This document shows positions 54,641 through 64,000 of a DNA stretch of 64,000 bases, piece by piece. A program made the position numbers and the translations under genes. The stretch is from Selaginella moellendorffii (Eukaryota; Streptophyta; Lycopodiopsida; Selaginellales; Selaginellaceae). Below the pieces are notes generated by a model. It saw only the letters and a list, made by a program, of their open reading frames with translations. It was not told where the DNA came from and searched no databases. The stretch's first letter is position 1. Every line of letters begins with the position of its first letter. The stretch lies in contig NW_003314310.1 in assembly GCF_000143415.4 (NCBI RefSeq), positions 487,236 to 551,235 on the forward strand. The letters are read 5' to 3'.

Positions 54641-57205
54641 TTGTTGGCATTTTTCTGGATGCATAAAGTTGCTGCCAAGCAAGCACAAGCACTGAGAGCC
54701 AGCGCCCAAGACACGCTCGCGCACGCTGTGAATCTCTGCGGGAACTCCAAAGATCTTGGGGAGCTCAAGCGCATCCACAATCTCATCACCCAGACTCCAC
54801 ACTCCCACAACACTTTCCTCCTCAATCTTCTCGTACGAATGTATGGCAAGTGCGCAAGCCTCGACGACGCACGCTTGGTGTTTGAATCCATCCCGGAGCC
54901 CAATGAATTCTCCTGGACAATAATTGTCTCAGCATTTGCCCAAAATGGGCAGCTATCTAGCGCGAAGGAGTACTTTGACAAGGCTCCGATTAAAACCCTT
55001 GTTACTTACAATGTGATGATCACTGGCTATGGACACCAGAAAAACGTCCACCAAGCGCAAGATATCTATGGTCGGATGTCGTCATGGAACGCCGTCACGT
55101 GGAATGTGATGCTGCAGACATTTGCCCAAAACCGGCATTTGCGTAACGCAAGGAATTTGTTTGACCAAATGCGCGTTCGCGATGAGGTTGCCTGGACGAC
55201 GCTGATCTGCGCCTACCTGGTCAACGGGAATCTCGAATGGGCGTCTTCGATGCTTGAAAAGATGCCTGCTCACGACGTAGTTGTATCAACCGCGATGGTT
55301 TCGGCGAATGCTCAAGCGGGGCAAATAGATGAAGCCAAATACCTGTTCGATCAAATGCCGATTCACAGCACCGAATCTTGGAATGCTTTAATGAATACTG
55401 GATTGTCAAGTGCTGAATTGTGCAAATCTCTCTTCGACGAGAATCCTGCGCGTGATGTTTTCTCGTGGAACACCCTCATATCGGTACATGCCCAGACCGG
55501 GGATTATCAAGAAGCTGTCCAGATATTCAATCGGATGCCCGTACGAAACACAGTATCGTACAACCTCGTAATCGCGGCAAATGCCGAGGCCGGGAATCTT
55601 TGGCAAGCGTGGCGTATCTTTGACGAGATGCCGTGTAAAGATTCGGTTTCCTGGAACTCTTTAATCCAGGGGTATGCCCAACTTGGGTATGTTGACGATG
55701 CCAGAGTCATGTTTGATACAATGGTTGCAAAAACCATTGTATCGTGGAACATAATGGTGACTGCCTATGCTCAAGTTGGTCATTCTTTGAAAGCGATCCA
55801 TGCCTTCAACAAGATGCCGACTCACAACGTTGTTTCTTGGATGGTTGTCGTTCAAGCTTGCATCGATTCTAGTCTTGCATCGGAGGTGTTGGAGCTTATC
55901 GACAGGATTCCTGGCGATGTTCTCACCCCGATATTGTGGACTGAGCTCTTCACCATTCTCGTCAGCAACGAAAAGTTTGGAGAGGCCAGCAATCTGTTTA
56001 GAAACATGAGCCAGCGGGACGTAATATGCTGGAACGCGATGATTTCTGCGTGTGGTCACAGTAGACACATTGCTGAAGCTGACGATCTGTTTGCCAAAAT
56101 CCCTTGCCGGAGCATATCTTCGTGGAACAACATGATGGCCGTGCTTTCCAACGCCGGTGAAATCCTCCAGGCGAAACTGGTTTTCGACGATATGCCCGTG
56201 AGAGAAGTGTTGTCGTGGAACACGCTGATGGCGACATTTGTTCAGCAGGAAGATTTGGCTGCTGCTTCTCAAGAAGTTTTTGCAAAGATGCCGTGCTGGG
56301 ACCTCGTTTCTTTCAACTCGATGATAAGTGCGTTCTGCAAGAGCAACCAGCTGAAACAAGCCAAGTCCGTCTTTGACGAGGCGCCCGAGAGAGATTTTGT
56401 TTCCTGGAACGCAATGGTAGCTGCAGATGCCGGCGGAAGCTGTAACGTCTTTGAAAAGATGCCGCACTTCAGCATTGTGGCTTGCAACGTTATGGTGGCG
56501 GTGCTTGCCCGAAAAAAACTCTATGATTCCGCGAAGCAAGTCTTTGATGAAATGCCGGAAAGGGATGTGGTGTCTTGGAACACGTTTGTTGCAACAAATG
56601 CCCAAATCGGGGATCTTGAGCTTGCGGTATCCACCTACACGCGAATGTCTTCGTGGAACTTGGTATCGTGGAATTCGATAATGTCTGTATACCTAGTCAC
56701 TGGCCACGACCAAAAAGTGAAAGAGATCCTAGACGCCACTCCCGAGAAGGACGTGATCACCTGGAACACTATCGTCACGGCATTTGCCAGCTCGCGTTCG
56801 AGCGAAGCCCTCGCAATGTTTCGCGAGATGCTGCTCGACGGCGTCAATCCCGACGAGGTCTCAGTGACCGGGGCTCTCGCGGCACTGAGCCACTTGGGCC
56901 AGGCGCAAGAGTGCTACCAGTTCTTCGTGGGGATCTGGAGCGACTTTGGCGTGAATCCTTCGCGAGAGCACTACTGTTGCGTGGTCGATCTCCTCGCGCG
57001 GCTGGGGGAATTGGGCGACGCGGAAGAGGTTACCAGAGTGGTGGACAAAACGGTGACCTCGACAGTGGCTTGGGGGTGCCTGTTGAGCGCGTGTAGAGCC
57101 CAAGGATCGCTAGAACACGGTGTGCGAGCTGCCCAGCACGCCATAGCACTGGAACCATGGAAGATCTCAGCCTACTCGATGCTCTCCAATGTTATAGCTT
57201 GCTAG
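54641..57205 (+). CDS. PPR protein built largely from consecutive S-type repeats
   Basis: An 854-codon single-exon ORF. After a short N-terminal part with an L-type start (HNTFLLNLLVRMYGKCASLD), about 20 successive repeats of 30-31 residues follow, each with the pattern RDVVSWNxMxxAYAQxGxxxxAxxVFDxMP, that is S-type rather than the usual P-L-S triplets. Near the C-terminus a P-L2-S2-E1 series appears (PDEVSVTGALAALSHLG, HYCCVVDLLARLGELGDAEE, STVAWGCLLSACRAQ), and the protein stops inside the E1 motif at AYSMLSNVIAC. No DYW domain. Predicted to bind organellar RNA. No clear transit peptide is seen after MLAFFWMHK. Degenerate pieces of its 5' part occur at 49556-49850. Confidence 0.85.
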   Translation: MLAFFWMHKVAAKQAQALRASAQDTLAHAVNLCGNSKDLGELKRIHNLITQTPHSHNTFLLNLLVRMYGKCASLDDARLVFESIPEPNEFSWTIIVSAFAQNGQLSSAKEYFDKAPIKTLVTYNVMITGYGHQKNVHQAQDIYGRMSSWNAVTWNVMLQTFAQNRHLRNARNLFDQMRVRDEVAWTTLICAYLVNGNLEWASSMLEKMPAHDVVVSTAMVSANAQAGQIDEAKYLFDQMPIHSTESWNALMNTGLSSAELCKSLFDENPARDVFSWNTLISVHAQTGDYQEAVQIFNRMPVRNTVSYNLVIAANAEAGNLWQAWRIFDEMPCKDSVSWNSLIQGYAQLGYVDDARVMFDTMVAKTIVSWNIMVTAYAQVGHSLKAIHAFNKMPTHNVVSWMVVVQACIDSSLASEVLELIDRIPGDVLTPILWTELFTILVSNEKFGEASNLFRNMSQRDVICWNAMISACGHSRHIAEADDLFAKIPCRSISSWNNMMAVLSNAGEILQAKLVFDDMPVREVLSWNTLMATFVQQEDLAAASQEVFAKMPCWDLVSFNSMISAFCKSNQLKQAKSVFDEAPERDFVSWNAMVAADAGGSCNVFEKMPHFSIVACNVMVAVLARKKLYDSAKQVFDEMPERDVVSWNTFVATNAQIGDLELAVSTYTRMSSWNLVSWNSIMSVYLVTGHDQKVKEILDATPEKDVITWNTIVTAFASSRSSEALAMFREMLLDGVNPDEVSVTGALAALSHLGQAQECYQFFVGIWSDFGVNPSREHYCCVVDLLARLGELGDAEEVTRVVDKTVTSTVAWGCLLSACRAQGSLEHGVRAAQHAIALEPWKISAYSMLSNVIAC

Positions 57206-57374
57206 AATTAATGTCTAGCGTACACGTGGCATTTAAATTGCCCTGACTAATGTTCAGCGTACACGTGGCATTTGATTTGGCCGTTGGATGACCTTATCCA
57301 CATTTTCGCTCCTTTCTATATGGCGGCCAAGTGTTGGCGCATCTTCCTGGTGAGCGCCAACCCTAGGTAGAGGA

Positions 57375-58815
57375 ATGGCGCATGGTCCTTACGCCAAGAG
57401 GCGTGTCGCCGGAAGATCTCCGTCGCTGGGGGGCGGGTATGCCGCGCGATCGTCCCGCGGGCTGGCTGTGCGCGGCAAGGAAGGGGATCGCAAGGCAATT
57501 CGCAACCAGATTCGCTCCATCGAGCGCCTGCTCAAGAAGGTAAGCTCGAATTCTTCGGGAATTCGGAAAGTGCTGGATCGCGTTTGCAGACTCTCCCTCT
57601 CGAGATCAAGACCGCGCATGAGAAGCGGCTGGAAGATCTCAGGCGGCAGGCGGAGCTCCACGCGCATCGGAAATTGGCTCTGCGGGATAGAAAGCTAAAG
57701 TTCTTTGGTGAGTGGAGTCGCTTTACTTTCTTTTTATTCGTTTGGATCTCTTTGGATGCTTAGAACGTAGGAAGCTTGAGAGAAGAATTCGACGTCTGGA
57801 GAAGCAGCATCGCTGGAACTTGGATCATCATCCACACCAGGCAAATGCCTCAAGACAAATAGCCGGCATCGCGGATCAACTTGCAAGGCTGAAAGAAGAC
57901 CTTGAATACGTGCGGGTATGTAGCGAAGACAAAGTCTTCTCTTCTTTCTCGTCTTTATCTCATATCGAGGCTCGTCACTGAAAAACCAGGTTCACTGTCG
58001 TGCAGTTTTTTCCAAAGTCTGAAAGGTATGTATCACTGTTTATCGGGAGTGACGACGAGCTCACGAGATCCCGGAGGCTGGAAATCCGTGAGAAGATTAA
58101 ATCCCGACGAAGTGCTGCCGCGGCTGCGGGAACTGAGCTCGAAGGTAGAAAAGAAAAGAAGCAAAGTTCTGAATGGTCCTCTAACTCTCTTTTACAACTT
58201 AGAGACGGGGAGCGAAGACGAGGAGCCCATGGACTTGAGCGAGGATGATATATTTATCGAAGGAAGCTCCAGTGACGATGCCGATGCCGATGATGAGTGG
58301 ACAGACAGAAGTCCGAGGTATTTTTTTCCATGCTTTCAAGTTTATAGTAGCACTTCGTTTCATTCTTTTAGGCCAGGAGATGACAGGGATGATACCTCAA
58401 GAGACACAGATGTTGCTCCACAGCATAGGGAGGTAATCTTTTCAGTGAAAAATCCACAACATTCTCTTTTGCTTTGGTTGTCTTTGGTTTTCTCCAGAGA
58501 CGAGAGTCAGCCGCAAGGGTGCTCATGCCGCCGCCTCGAGCCATGAACACGAACAGCATGGTCGTAAGGAACGTTTCGGTCGCCAGGAACAACTGCAACG
58601 CAAGCTATTCTTCTAGCACCAGTGAAGATGCGATGCTGAGCTGCAATTCTTCGTCGGGCATCAGCTCTGAGGTGATCAAGGTCACTGATCGCGAGCCATT
58701 TGTCGAATTCGTGAGTGCGGGCGAGAGCTCGTCATCCTTCTCTGATCACTCCAATGACAGCTATAACGACACATTTGATGAGCGAAGGAAGAAGAAACTA
58801 AAGCTTCCCCTATGA
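57375..58815 (+). CDS. EFG1-like rRNA-processing protein
   Basis: Nucleolar family acting in early 18S rRNA maturation. Exon 1 (57375-57539) reads IRNQIRSIERLLKK; exon 2 starts at 57590 (TLPLEIKTAHEKRLEDLRRQ…); after a further intron, ERRKLERRIRRLEKQ; then EYVR joins FFPKSERYVSLF. This is the EFG1 signature order: IRDIERLL, helical Arg/Lys-rich part, FFERRKxERK, YVRFFPKxExYxSLF. The C-terminal half is acidic then Ser-rich (EEPMDLSEDDIFIEGSSSDD…) and ends KKKLKLPL. All introns are GT..AG and about 49-67 nt. A degenerate intron-containing copy of its 3' part occurs at 49915-50035. Confidence 0.8.
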
Positions 58816-58954
58816 AATTTGTTTTATTAGGCGCGATACACTATATGAAGCTAATTCTTGTAATAGTGATTTTCAATTTAGTAAATTTATAATATTATTT
58901 CTGATGGATACAAAATAGCTGGTAATTGTTTTATTTGGCATTTCACATTTCTGT

Positions 58955-59782
58955 GTATTTTCCATGAAGCTAGCTATAGTGACTCTCAATCTGACTGTTA
59001 AAGCAGATGTAAATTGGGATGCTCTTACACTTTATAGATTTATTACTAGAAGTGATATTAATGAAATTGGAAAATTTTTAGTGATACTAAAATAGAAGAA
59101 ACATATAAATAGTATAATGCCTTTACTTGGACTGAAACTCTTTACCAAATAAAGTCGTTGAAATTACCATATGGATATACAGTAAAAATCCTAATGGGAT
59201 GTGTAGTATGGCATGGAGACAGACAGGGACAGGGGCATCAGGAGAAGAAATTATTGGAAAACTTAATCAGCTTTTGTTTGATATCTTAAAAGAAGCTCGA
59301 GTGGGAAATTATGGTCTTATAGCTGCTACTTTGGATTATGTTGGTATCAAATACAAACTACTAAATGCTAGAAGATATAACTCTAAGAGAATAATAATAA
59401 AACTTTTAGAAATGCAGCTGTTAATAATTGTTGGATTTACAGGTCTACACTTATGAGTGGTGAAAAATATGAGATAGGATCCTATTTACTCAAGTTGAAT
59501 CCACTAGTTTCTCCAAATGGATATTTTGAATTAACTCTTGAGGAAAATTGTAATTTAGTGTTAACATGGAAGAGAATGCATGTTTTATGGGAAAGTCCGA
59601 CCAGTAACAAAGGTATTGATTGCTGGTTACTTTTAAAAACCAGAAAATTAGTAATAAAAGATTTTAAAGATGTAGATATATGGTTTATAGATATTAAATC
59701 AACAATACTATCTGTGGAGGATGATGGATTTGTATATATAATTGGCTCAAATATCAATAAAGTACTAAAGCATTTTCCATAA
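58955..59782 (+). pseudogene. Lectin-like family, second copy
   Basis: Related to the minus-strand locus 38365-39227. The N-terminal part (KADVNWDALTLYRFITRSDINEIGK) has stops near 59090-59150. ORF 59199-59456 keeps TGTGASGEEIIGKLNQLLFDILKEARVGNYG. ORF 59453-59782 keeps the bulb-lectin-like part (SGEKYEIGSYLLKLN, LVSPNGYFELTLEENCNLVL, VLWESPTSNKG, VEDDGFVYIIGSN). A frame change separates the two ORFs, so the whole is broken although the lectin half is open. Confidence 0.65.
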
Positions 59783-60540
59783 TAAAATCTTTTGAATGCT
59801 TATATCGATAAACGATTTAGATACATATACACTCTTATAGCCTATGTAATCATGGGATTATTTGTATAGAATTGATGTGGCAATTCAATATATATATATA
59901 TATATATTAGCAATTGCCTAGCAAATGCTGGGTGGTTGGCAAATTGCATGCCATTTCGAGAGATTTGCTATGCTTAGTGATGTTTGCTACTTGATCAACT
60001 CCTAAATTGCTAAAGTGTCTAAGGATAACTCTCCAAATCTAAAAAAAAGAACTTAAAGTGAGCTAACATTGAAGGACAGCACGACTTTGGAGGATTAGAT
60101 GTTTTCTCCTGCCTAGGATACAACAAGCAGGTTCAGAGTGAATTGTCTTGCAATCATAAGATTGGCATTGATATCGCTGCCAGTAGTAGCCATAGCTACA
60201 TGACAAATGCTATGAATGTTGGGTGGTTGGGTTACTCTTACTCTCCCCTGTTGCATTATGGCTTGGAACTTGCTGCTCCAACACCTTGCTTAACACTTCC
60301 ACAAAGTATAAGAGTATGTTGGACACTCGAGCGTTTCGACCGGATGAAGCATCATGACAGACTAGGATATGCTAAAACAATGGAGAGCAAGATGGTTTTA
60401 AAGTTTTTGAATGCACAGGGCTGGAAGAAACACTACCAATCTTTGCAGTGGTGCTCCTGATGGCTTGTGGGACTTTGGTGGATTTGGAAACTGGAAGGGT
60501 ATTCTATGCTAGGATTTACAAGTGTCACAAATAGTGTTTA
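59783..60540. other. Spacer; no recognised gene
   Basis: Contains an (AT)n stretch at about 59889-59908. The plus ORF 60143-60460 (105 codons) shows no recognisable motif, though it precedes a PPR relic and might be its decayed upstream part. Confidence 0.4.
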
Positions 60541-60559
60541 TAGTGTAGAATTATAGCCA

Positions 60560-60815
60560 CTGCTCAACACATCTTTGATTCCCCAGTGATATCTAAGGAC
60601 ATGGTTTTGTAACACATTGATAGCAGGCTATAGCTACCAAAGCAATGCAGCCAAAGTGGTGGAGATCTTTGGCAAGCTGTTAGAAGAGGGCACTAAGCCA
60701 AATGGATTTATATTCCTTTTTGTTATGGTGGTGTGCAATACCTCAGGATGGATTGAGTAGGGCCAAAAGTTTTTCCAAGAGATGTGGAGGTATGATGTAG
60801 CTCCAAGGAGTGCAA
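60560..60815 (+). pseudogene. PPR relic
   Basis: The plus strand reads LIAGYSYQSNAAKVVEIFGK, LLEEGTKPNGFIFLFVMVV and GWIE-stop-GQKFFQEMWRYDVAP, a clear P-L pair of PPR repeats, with a TAG inside GWIE.GQ and disrupted flanks. Confidence 0.65.
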
Positions 60816-61194
60816 TGCAAGCACCCTAAATTGCCACTATGAATTGCCCTGAGTCTAGAAGGGATAATGCAAGACATGTTGCATTTTTCTTTTTCACACT
60901 AGCCAATCGTTAGCCAAGCTGGGCCAACCTTTGCTTGGCTAGTGCAAACATCCACAATTTTTTTACAAAAACCATGACTACTAAGCTTGGCCTAGACCTG
61001 GGATCCAACGGCCAGTAGGCCTCCCCACTATTGCTTTATATATATATATATAAAATAAGTGTGTGAAGTCCATGAACGACTCTCTACCAAAGATGTCACA
61101 AACGACTCTTTACCAAAGTTGCTCATGTAATGAGTAATTTTGAGCTAGGGATTGGATAACGTACCTCAATTTGGTTTTCACCCGACTTAATGGC
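60816..61194. other. Spacer; no recognised gene
   Basis: Short (AT)n near 61036-61052. Two near-repeats of ACTCTTTACCAAAG/GACTCTCTACCAAAG near 61077-61120. Nothing coding seen. Confidence 0.4.
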
Positions 61195-62361
61195 ATATTG
61201 ACTTTGGCCTTTTTCGGGTAGGGACATTCTCTCGAAAAGTGTCTTGCTTCACCATAGTTGAAGCATATGTTGTTTCCCACGCTACTAGCCGACTTAACTT
61301 TCTTATTTATGGGTTTGTCAATTTTTGCTTGACTCCCCCACGTACTTGCTCGCTAGCTACTAGATCTGCCTTTCCGAACGCCTGAGAACTCATTCTTAGA
61401 GAAACTGTTCTTAAATTTCCCTTTGCCATATATCCTCCTTGGTTTAGCTCCTTTGCTGAACGTGGACCTTAACCCCATTATGTTCCTCTTTTGCAGGTTA
61501 TCATTGAAATGCATTTTAATAGCTGCATCCAATGTTTCCTTGTAGTTGGTCGTTCCAATGCATCACCTCGCCTCGAGCCCAGGTTTGCAAGCCTTATATG
61601 AAGACATGGAACACATCTATATCACCCATATCCATGACAAGTATCCTCTTTGCCATAAATGCATTCACATACTCTTGAATGGTTCTGATCTGCTTCAGCC
61701 TACTCAACTCATCCCTTAAGTGCAGAGTAGCATTTGGAGAAACATAAGTTGTATGGATCCTTACCTTCATCATTTCCCAAGTGGCCATTGGTCCTTTGCT
61801 AGCATCTATTGTTCCCCACTAAGACTTGGCATTATCTGCCAAATATAGTTTTGCATATAGGACCTTCGCCGAGCTCGGTAATTGCAATGCTTAGAAGTAA
61901 TCCTCTATATCGTAAAACCAATCCTCCACCATCTTATAGTCATTCACTCCCTTGAAGATTGGTGGGGGCTTTGGTTTGTACTTGGGAACTGCTTGAGGGA
62001 CTGATTCCACTTTGGTTTGTTTGACCTTGTTCAGTTCTGCCTCAATGCCCGCCGAAGGGTCCACGTCCTCTGCACTACCAGCATCTGTATTATTTCGCTT
62101 TTTCTTCTGCTTCTCGTCACACTTTAGCTTGCGTACAAGAGTCTTTAGCAAGGGATTAGTTTGTGCTAATTGTCCTTCTAGAATGTCCAATCAAGCCTTG
62201 GATAATTGAGCTTCACCACTAGACTTCTATGTGGAAGTTTCCTCATTAGAGTCCTCCTCATACAAAGATTCGTCATCTATAGCTTCTTGTTTGACCGGAG
62301 GCTCTAGCTGTGGAGGAGGTTCCGTCTCCACCTTGGTTCTTTTACGCCCTACCTTGGCCAT
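61195..62361 (-). pseudogene. Ty3/gypsy gag relic
   Basis: From ATG 62361 the minus strand reads an acidic/basic N-terminus (MAKVGRKRTKVE…), then ILEGQLAQTNPLLKTLV, PPPIFKGVNDYKMVEDWFYD, MATWEMMKVRIHTTYVS and LSRLKQIRTIQEYVNAF, which is the retrotransposon gag (capsid) domain. A zinc knuckle near 61222-61272 reads CFNYGEARHFSREC, with Tyr replacing the second Cys. Several stops. The orientation is opposite to the pol relic at 63355. Confidence 0.75.
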
Positions 62362-63354
62362 CTTCTAGCAATCCACTTCTATCCTTCACTAGAACTGAGG
62401 AAAAGGCTTCGATACCAAATTGTAAGCCACAAATTTCTCCTTTCCAATTTATTAGCTCACCTCGTCTATCCGACCACCACGGCCTTGGCCTTAATTAACT
62501 TCCCTTGCCAAGGTTCCTACCTATTGTACCAACTCCTATTTAGTTTTACTTGGTTTTAGCAATTCATTGCACAAGCAACGGAGTATTAGCAATCCATCCA
62601 CAAATTCCTAAATTCTCTCCCAGTCCCTTTCCCCAAGCTAGACTAGACTTAAGATTCAGTTATACTCCCCACAGGCACAAGTAGCCAAGCACACCAAACC
62701 TCTAGATTCCTACCATCCCTTGGTACAACAAGACTTGATCAGGACACCCTCTAAATCCCAAGCCTTAAGTGCAACACTTGTTTCAGGACACCGGGGGGAA
62801 ACACCATGACCTAACGGCCCGGTATGGGTACCCCTATTCCCCCACTTCCATCCCAAAGGGAAGGCCCAAGCCCCTATGGAAAGCAAGGACCAATGAGCCG
62901 TAAGGTACTTAAATGGGGCACCACTCCACATGAGTCAAGAGCACTGCAATTGGTTTCCCTTCTGGAAGTGAGAGTTGCTCTTGAGCACTTCCTTGGGTGG
63001 CCCTTTTAACACCACTCGAGTCCATGCTCATTCCCACCCAAGGCCCCTCAACCCCAATTTCAACCTCAAGTCAGTTTAGAAGCACTATTGGAGAGTTTCT
63101 TCAAAATTGGTTTCTAGACCTCACTATTCCTACTATACCCCATGTGGCCCCATGCCCCCCCCCCCCCCCCCCCATCTTGGGATTTTTGTTGTTGCTCTTA
63201 GTGAAGAGTGACAAAAAGATGGGACCAGAAGAAGTACCTTTAATGATTTAGTAGTTGTTGGACTAATTTCAAGATACCATGCCGAAGGAGCTACCGGTGG
63301 GGTTACCCCTCTATATGACCGATAAAACATAAAATCGAGTTAATCGAGAGTGCT
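62362..63354. other. Possible LTR or retroelement leader sequence with poly-C tract
   Basis: A run of about 19 C occurs at 63155-63173. Reverse-strand strings near 63127-63142 resemble 6862-6877. No gene recognised. Confidence 0.3.
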
Positions 63355-64000
63355 AAGGCAATGGTTCACCTCCCCTATCGTTTGAATGAAAAAGAACTTG
63401 AGAAGCTCAAGTGCCAACTAGAAGAGTTGGTGGGTAAAGGCTATGTTAAGTTGAACAAGTCACTATATAGGGTGCCAGTGTTATTTGTGAAAAAGAAAGA
63501 TGGATACATGCACGTATAGACTACTGGTTGCTCAACAAGTATACAAAGAAGAACAAATACCCTTTACTAAAGATTGAAGAGTTGTTCGATAAGTTGGGAA
63601 AGGTGAAATACTTCTCAAGGATTGATCAAAGGTCAGGATACTACCAGATCAGGGTAGCAGAGGAAGATGTCGATAAAACAACTTGTCGGATAAGGTATGG
63701 GAGTTTTGAGTTTTTGGTGATACCCTTTAGGCTGTGCAATGTGCTAACAACGTTTTCGGTGCTAATGAACCACATTTTTGTACCCTATCTGGATCACTTC
63801 GTGGTTGTGTATATTGACGACATCCTGATCTATAGCGAGATGCTAAAGGAGCATGCCAAACACTTGATGAAGGTGTTTGAGAAACTAAGGGAACACAAGT
63901 TGTATACTAAAGAGAGCAAATATGACTTTGCTCAACAAGAGGTAAAGTTTCTCAGACATGTGGTGAGCAAGGATGGGCTCAAGGTGAACTTTGAGAAGGT
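63355..64000 (+). pseudogene. Ty3/gypsy pol (reverse transcriptase) relic, runs off the window
   Basis: The plus strand reads LPYRLNEKELEKLKCQLEEL and VLFVKKKDGYMHV, then a stop near 63518. It continues with FSRIDQRSGYYQIRVAEEDV, TCRIRYGSFEFLVIPFRLCN, PYLDHFVVVYIDDILIYS (catalytic DD intact) and LREHKLYTKESKYDFAQQEV, FLRHVVSKDGLKV. Upstream stops and the FRL/VLTTF substitutions (usually FGL/APATF) show decay. The element continues beyond the window end. Confidence 0.85.

Noticed and set aside
63155-63173. Run of about 19 C
   Set aside because: Could be biological (retroelement polypurine-like) or a sequencing or assembly artefact; too simple to interpret alone.

Overview
The window looks like nuclear DNA of a vascular plant, most plausibly a lycophyte such as Selaginella. 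This is an inference from content: plant-type genes (actin, MAP65, biotin synthase, non-phosphorylating GAPDH, GPI-anchored lipid-transfer protein, GTD-binding protein), compact genes with many canonical GT..AG introns of about 48-70 nt, intergenic gaps often under 200 bp, and many PPR genes and PPR relics. No organism label was available.

Layout. (1) 1-9151 is bounded by two long, diverged inverted repeats (1-748 and 8539-9151), each with plant telomere-like heptamers. Inside is an 848-codon ORF (1928-4474) with a P-loop, a Walker B and a C-terminal PD-(D/E)xK-like D..QxK motif. That architecture matches the NTPase-REase proteins of the Crinkler (CRN/CR) effector class. A frame-shifted 3' continuation, a palindromic 12-bp minisatellite and a decayed minus-strand coding stretch also lie inside. 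This is the most unusual object in the window. (2) 9.5-13.2 kb is a mosaic of broken PPR pieces on both strands. (3) 14.0-49.3 kb is a dense euchromatic block: organellar-type lysyl-tRNA synthetase, MAP65, an ABC1/ADCK kinase-like protein, biotin synthase, a GTD-binding protein, a PPR protein, D-lactate dehydrogenase, actin, a small secreted peptide gene and its broken tandem copy around a tRNA-Leu(CAA), an LTP, a lectin-like pseudogene, an RCC1-repeat protein, GAPN, a sulfotransferase and a U-box/ARM ubiquitin ligase. (4) 49.4-54.3 kb is a graveyard of tRNA, PPR, EFG1, Ty3/gypsy, Ty1/copia and lectin-like relics. (5) 54.6-58.8 kb carries a large PPR gene built mostly from S-type repeats and an EFG1-like rRNA-processing gene. 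(6) 58.9-64 kb holds another lectin-like relic, another PPR relic and two oppositely oriented Ty3/gypsy relics.

The housekeeping genes do not form a pathway. They are ordinary neighbours, often tail-to-tail (ABC1K/biotin synthase; RCC1/GAPN) or closely spaced head-to-tail (MAP65 then LysRS; actin then D-LDH). Much of the rest is best explained by local DNA-level duplication followed by decay: an inverted intron-containing fragment of the LysRS gene, a compressed copy of the PPR-EFG1 locus, a 143-bp duplication that truncated a tRNA gene, and three copies of a lectin-like family. All domain calls come from reading translations by eye; no search was run.
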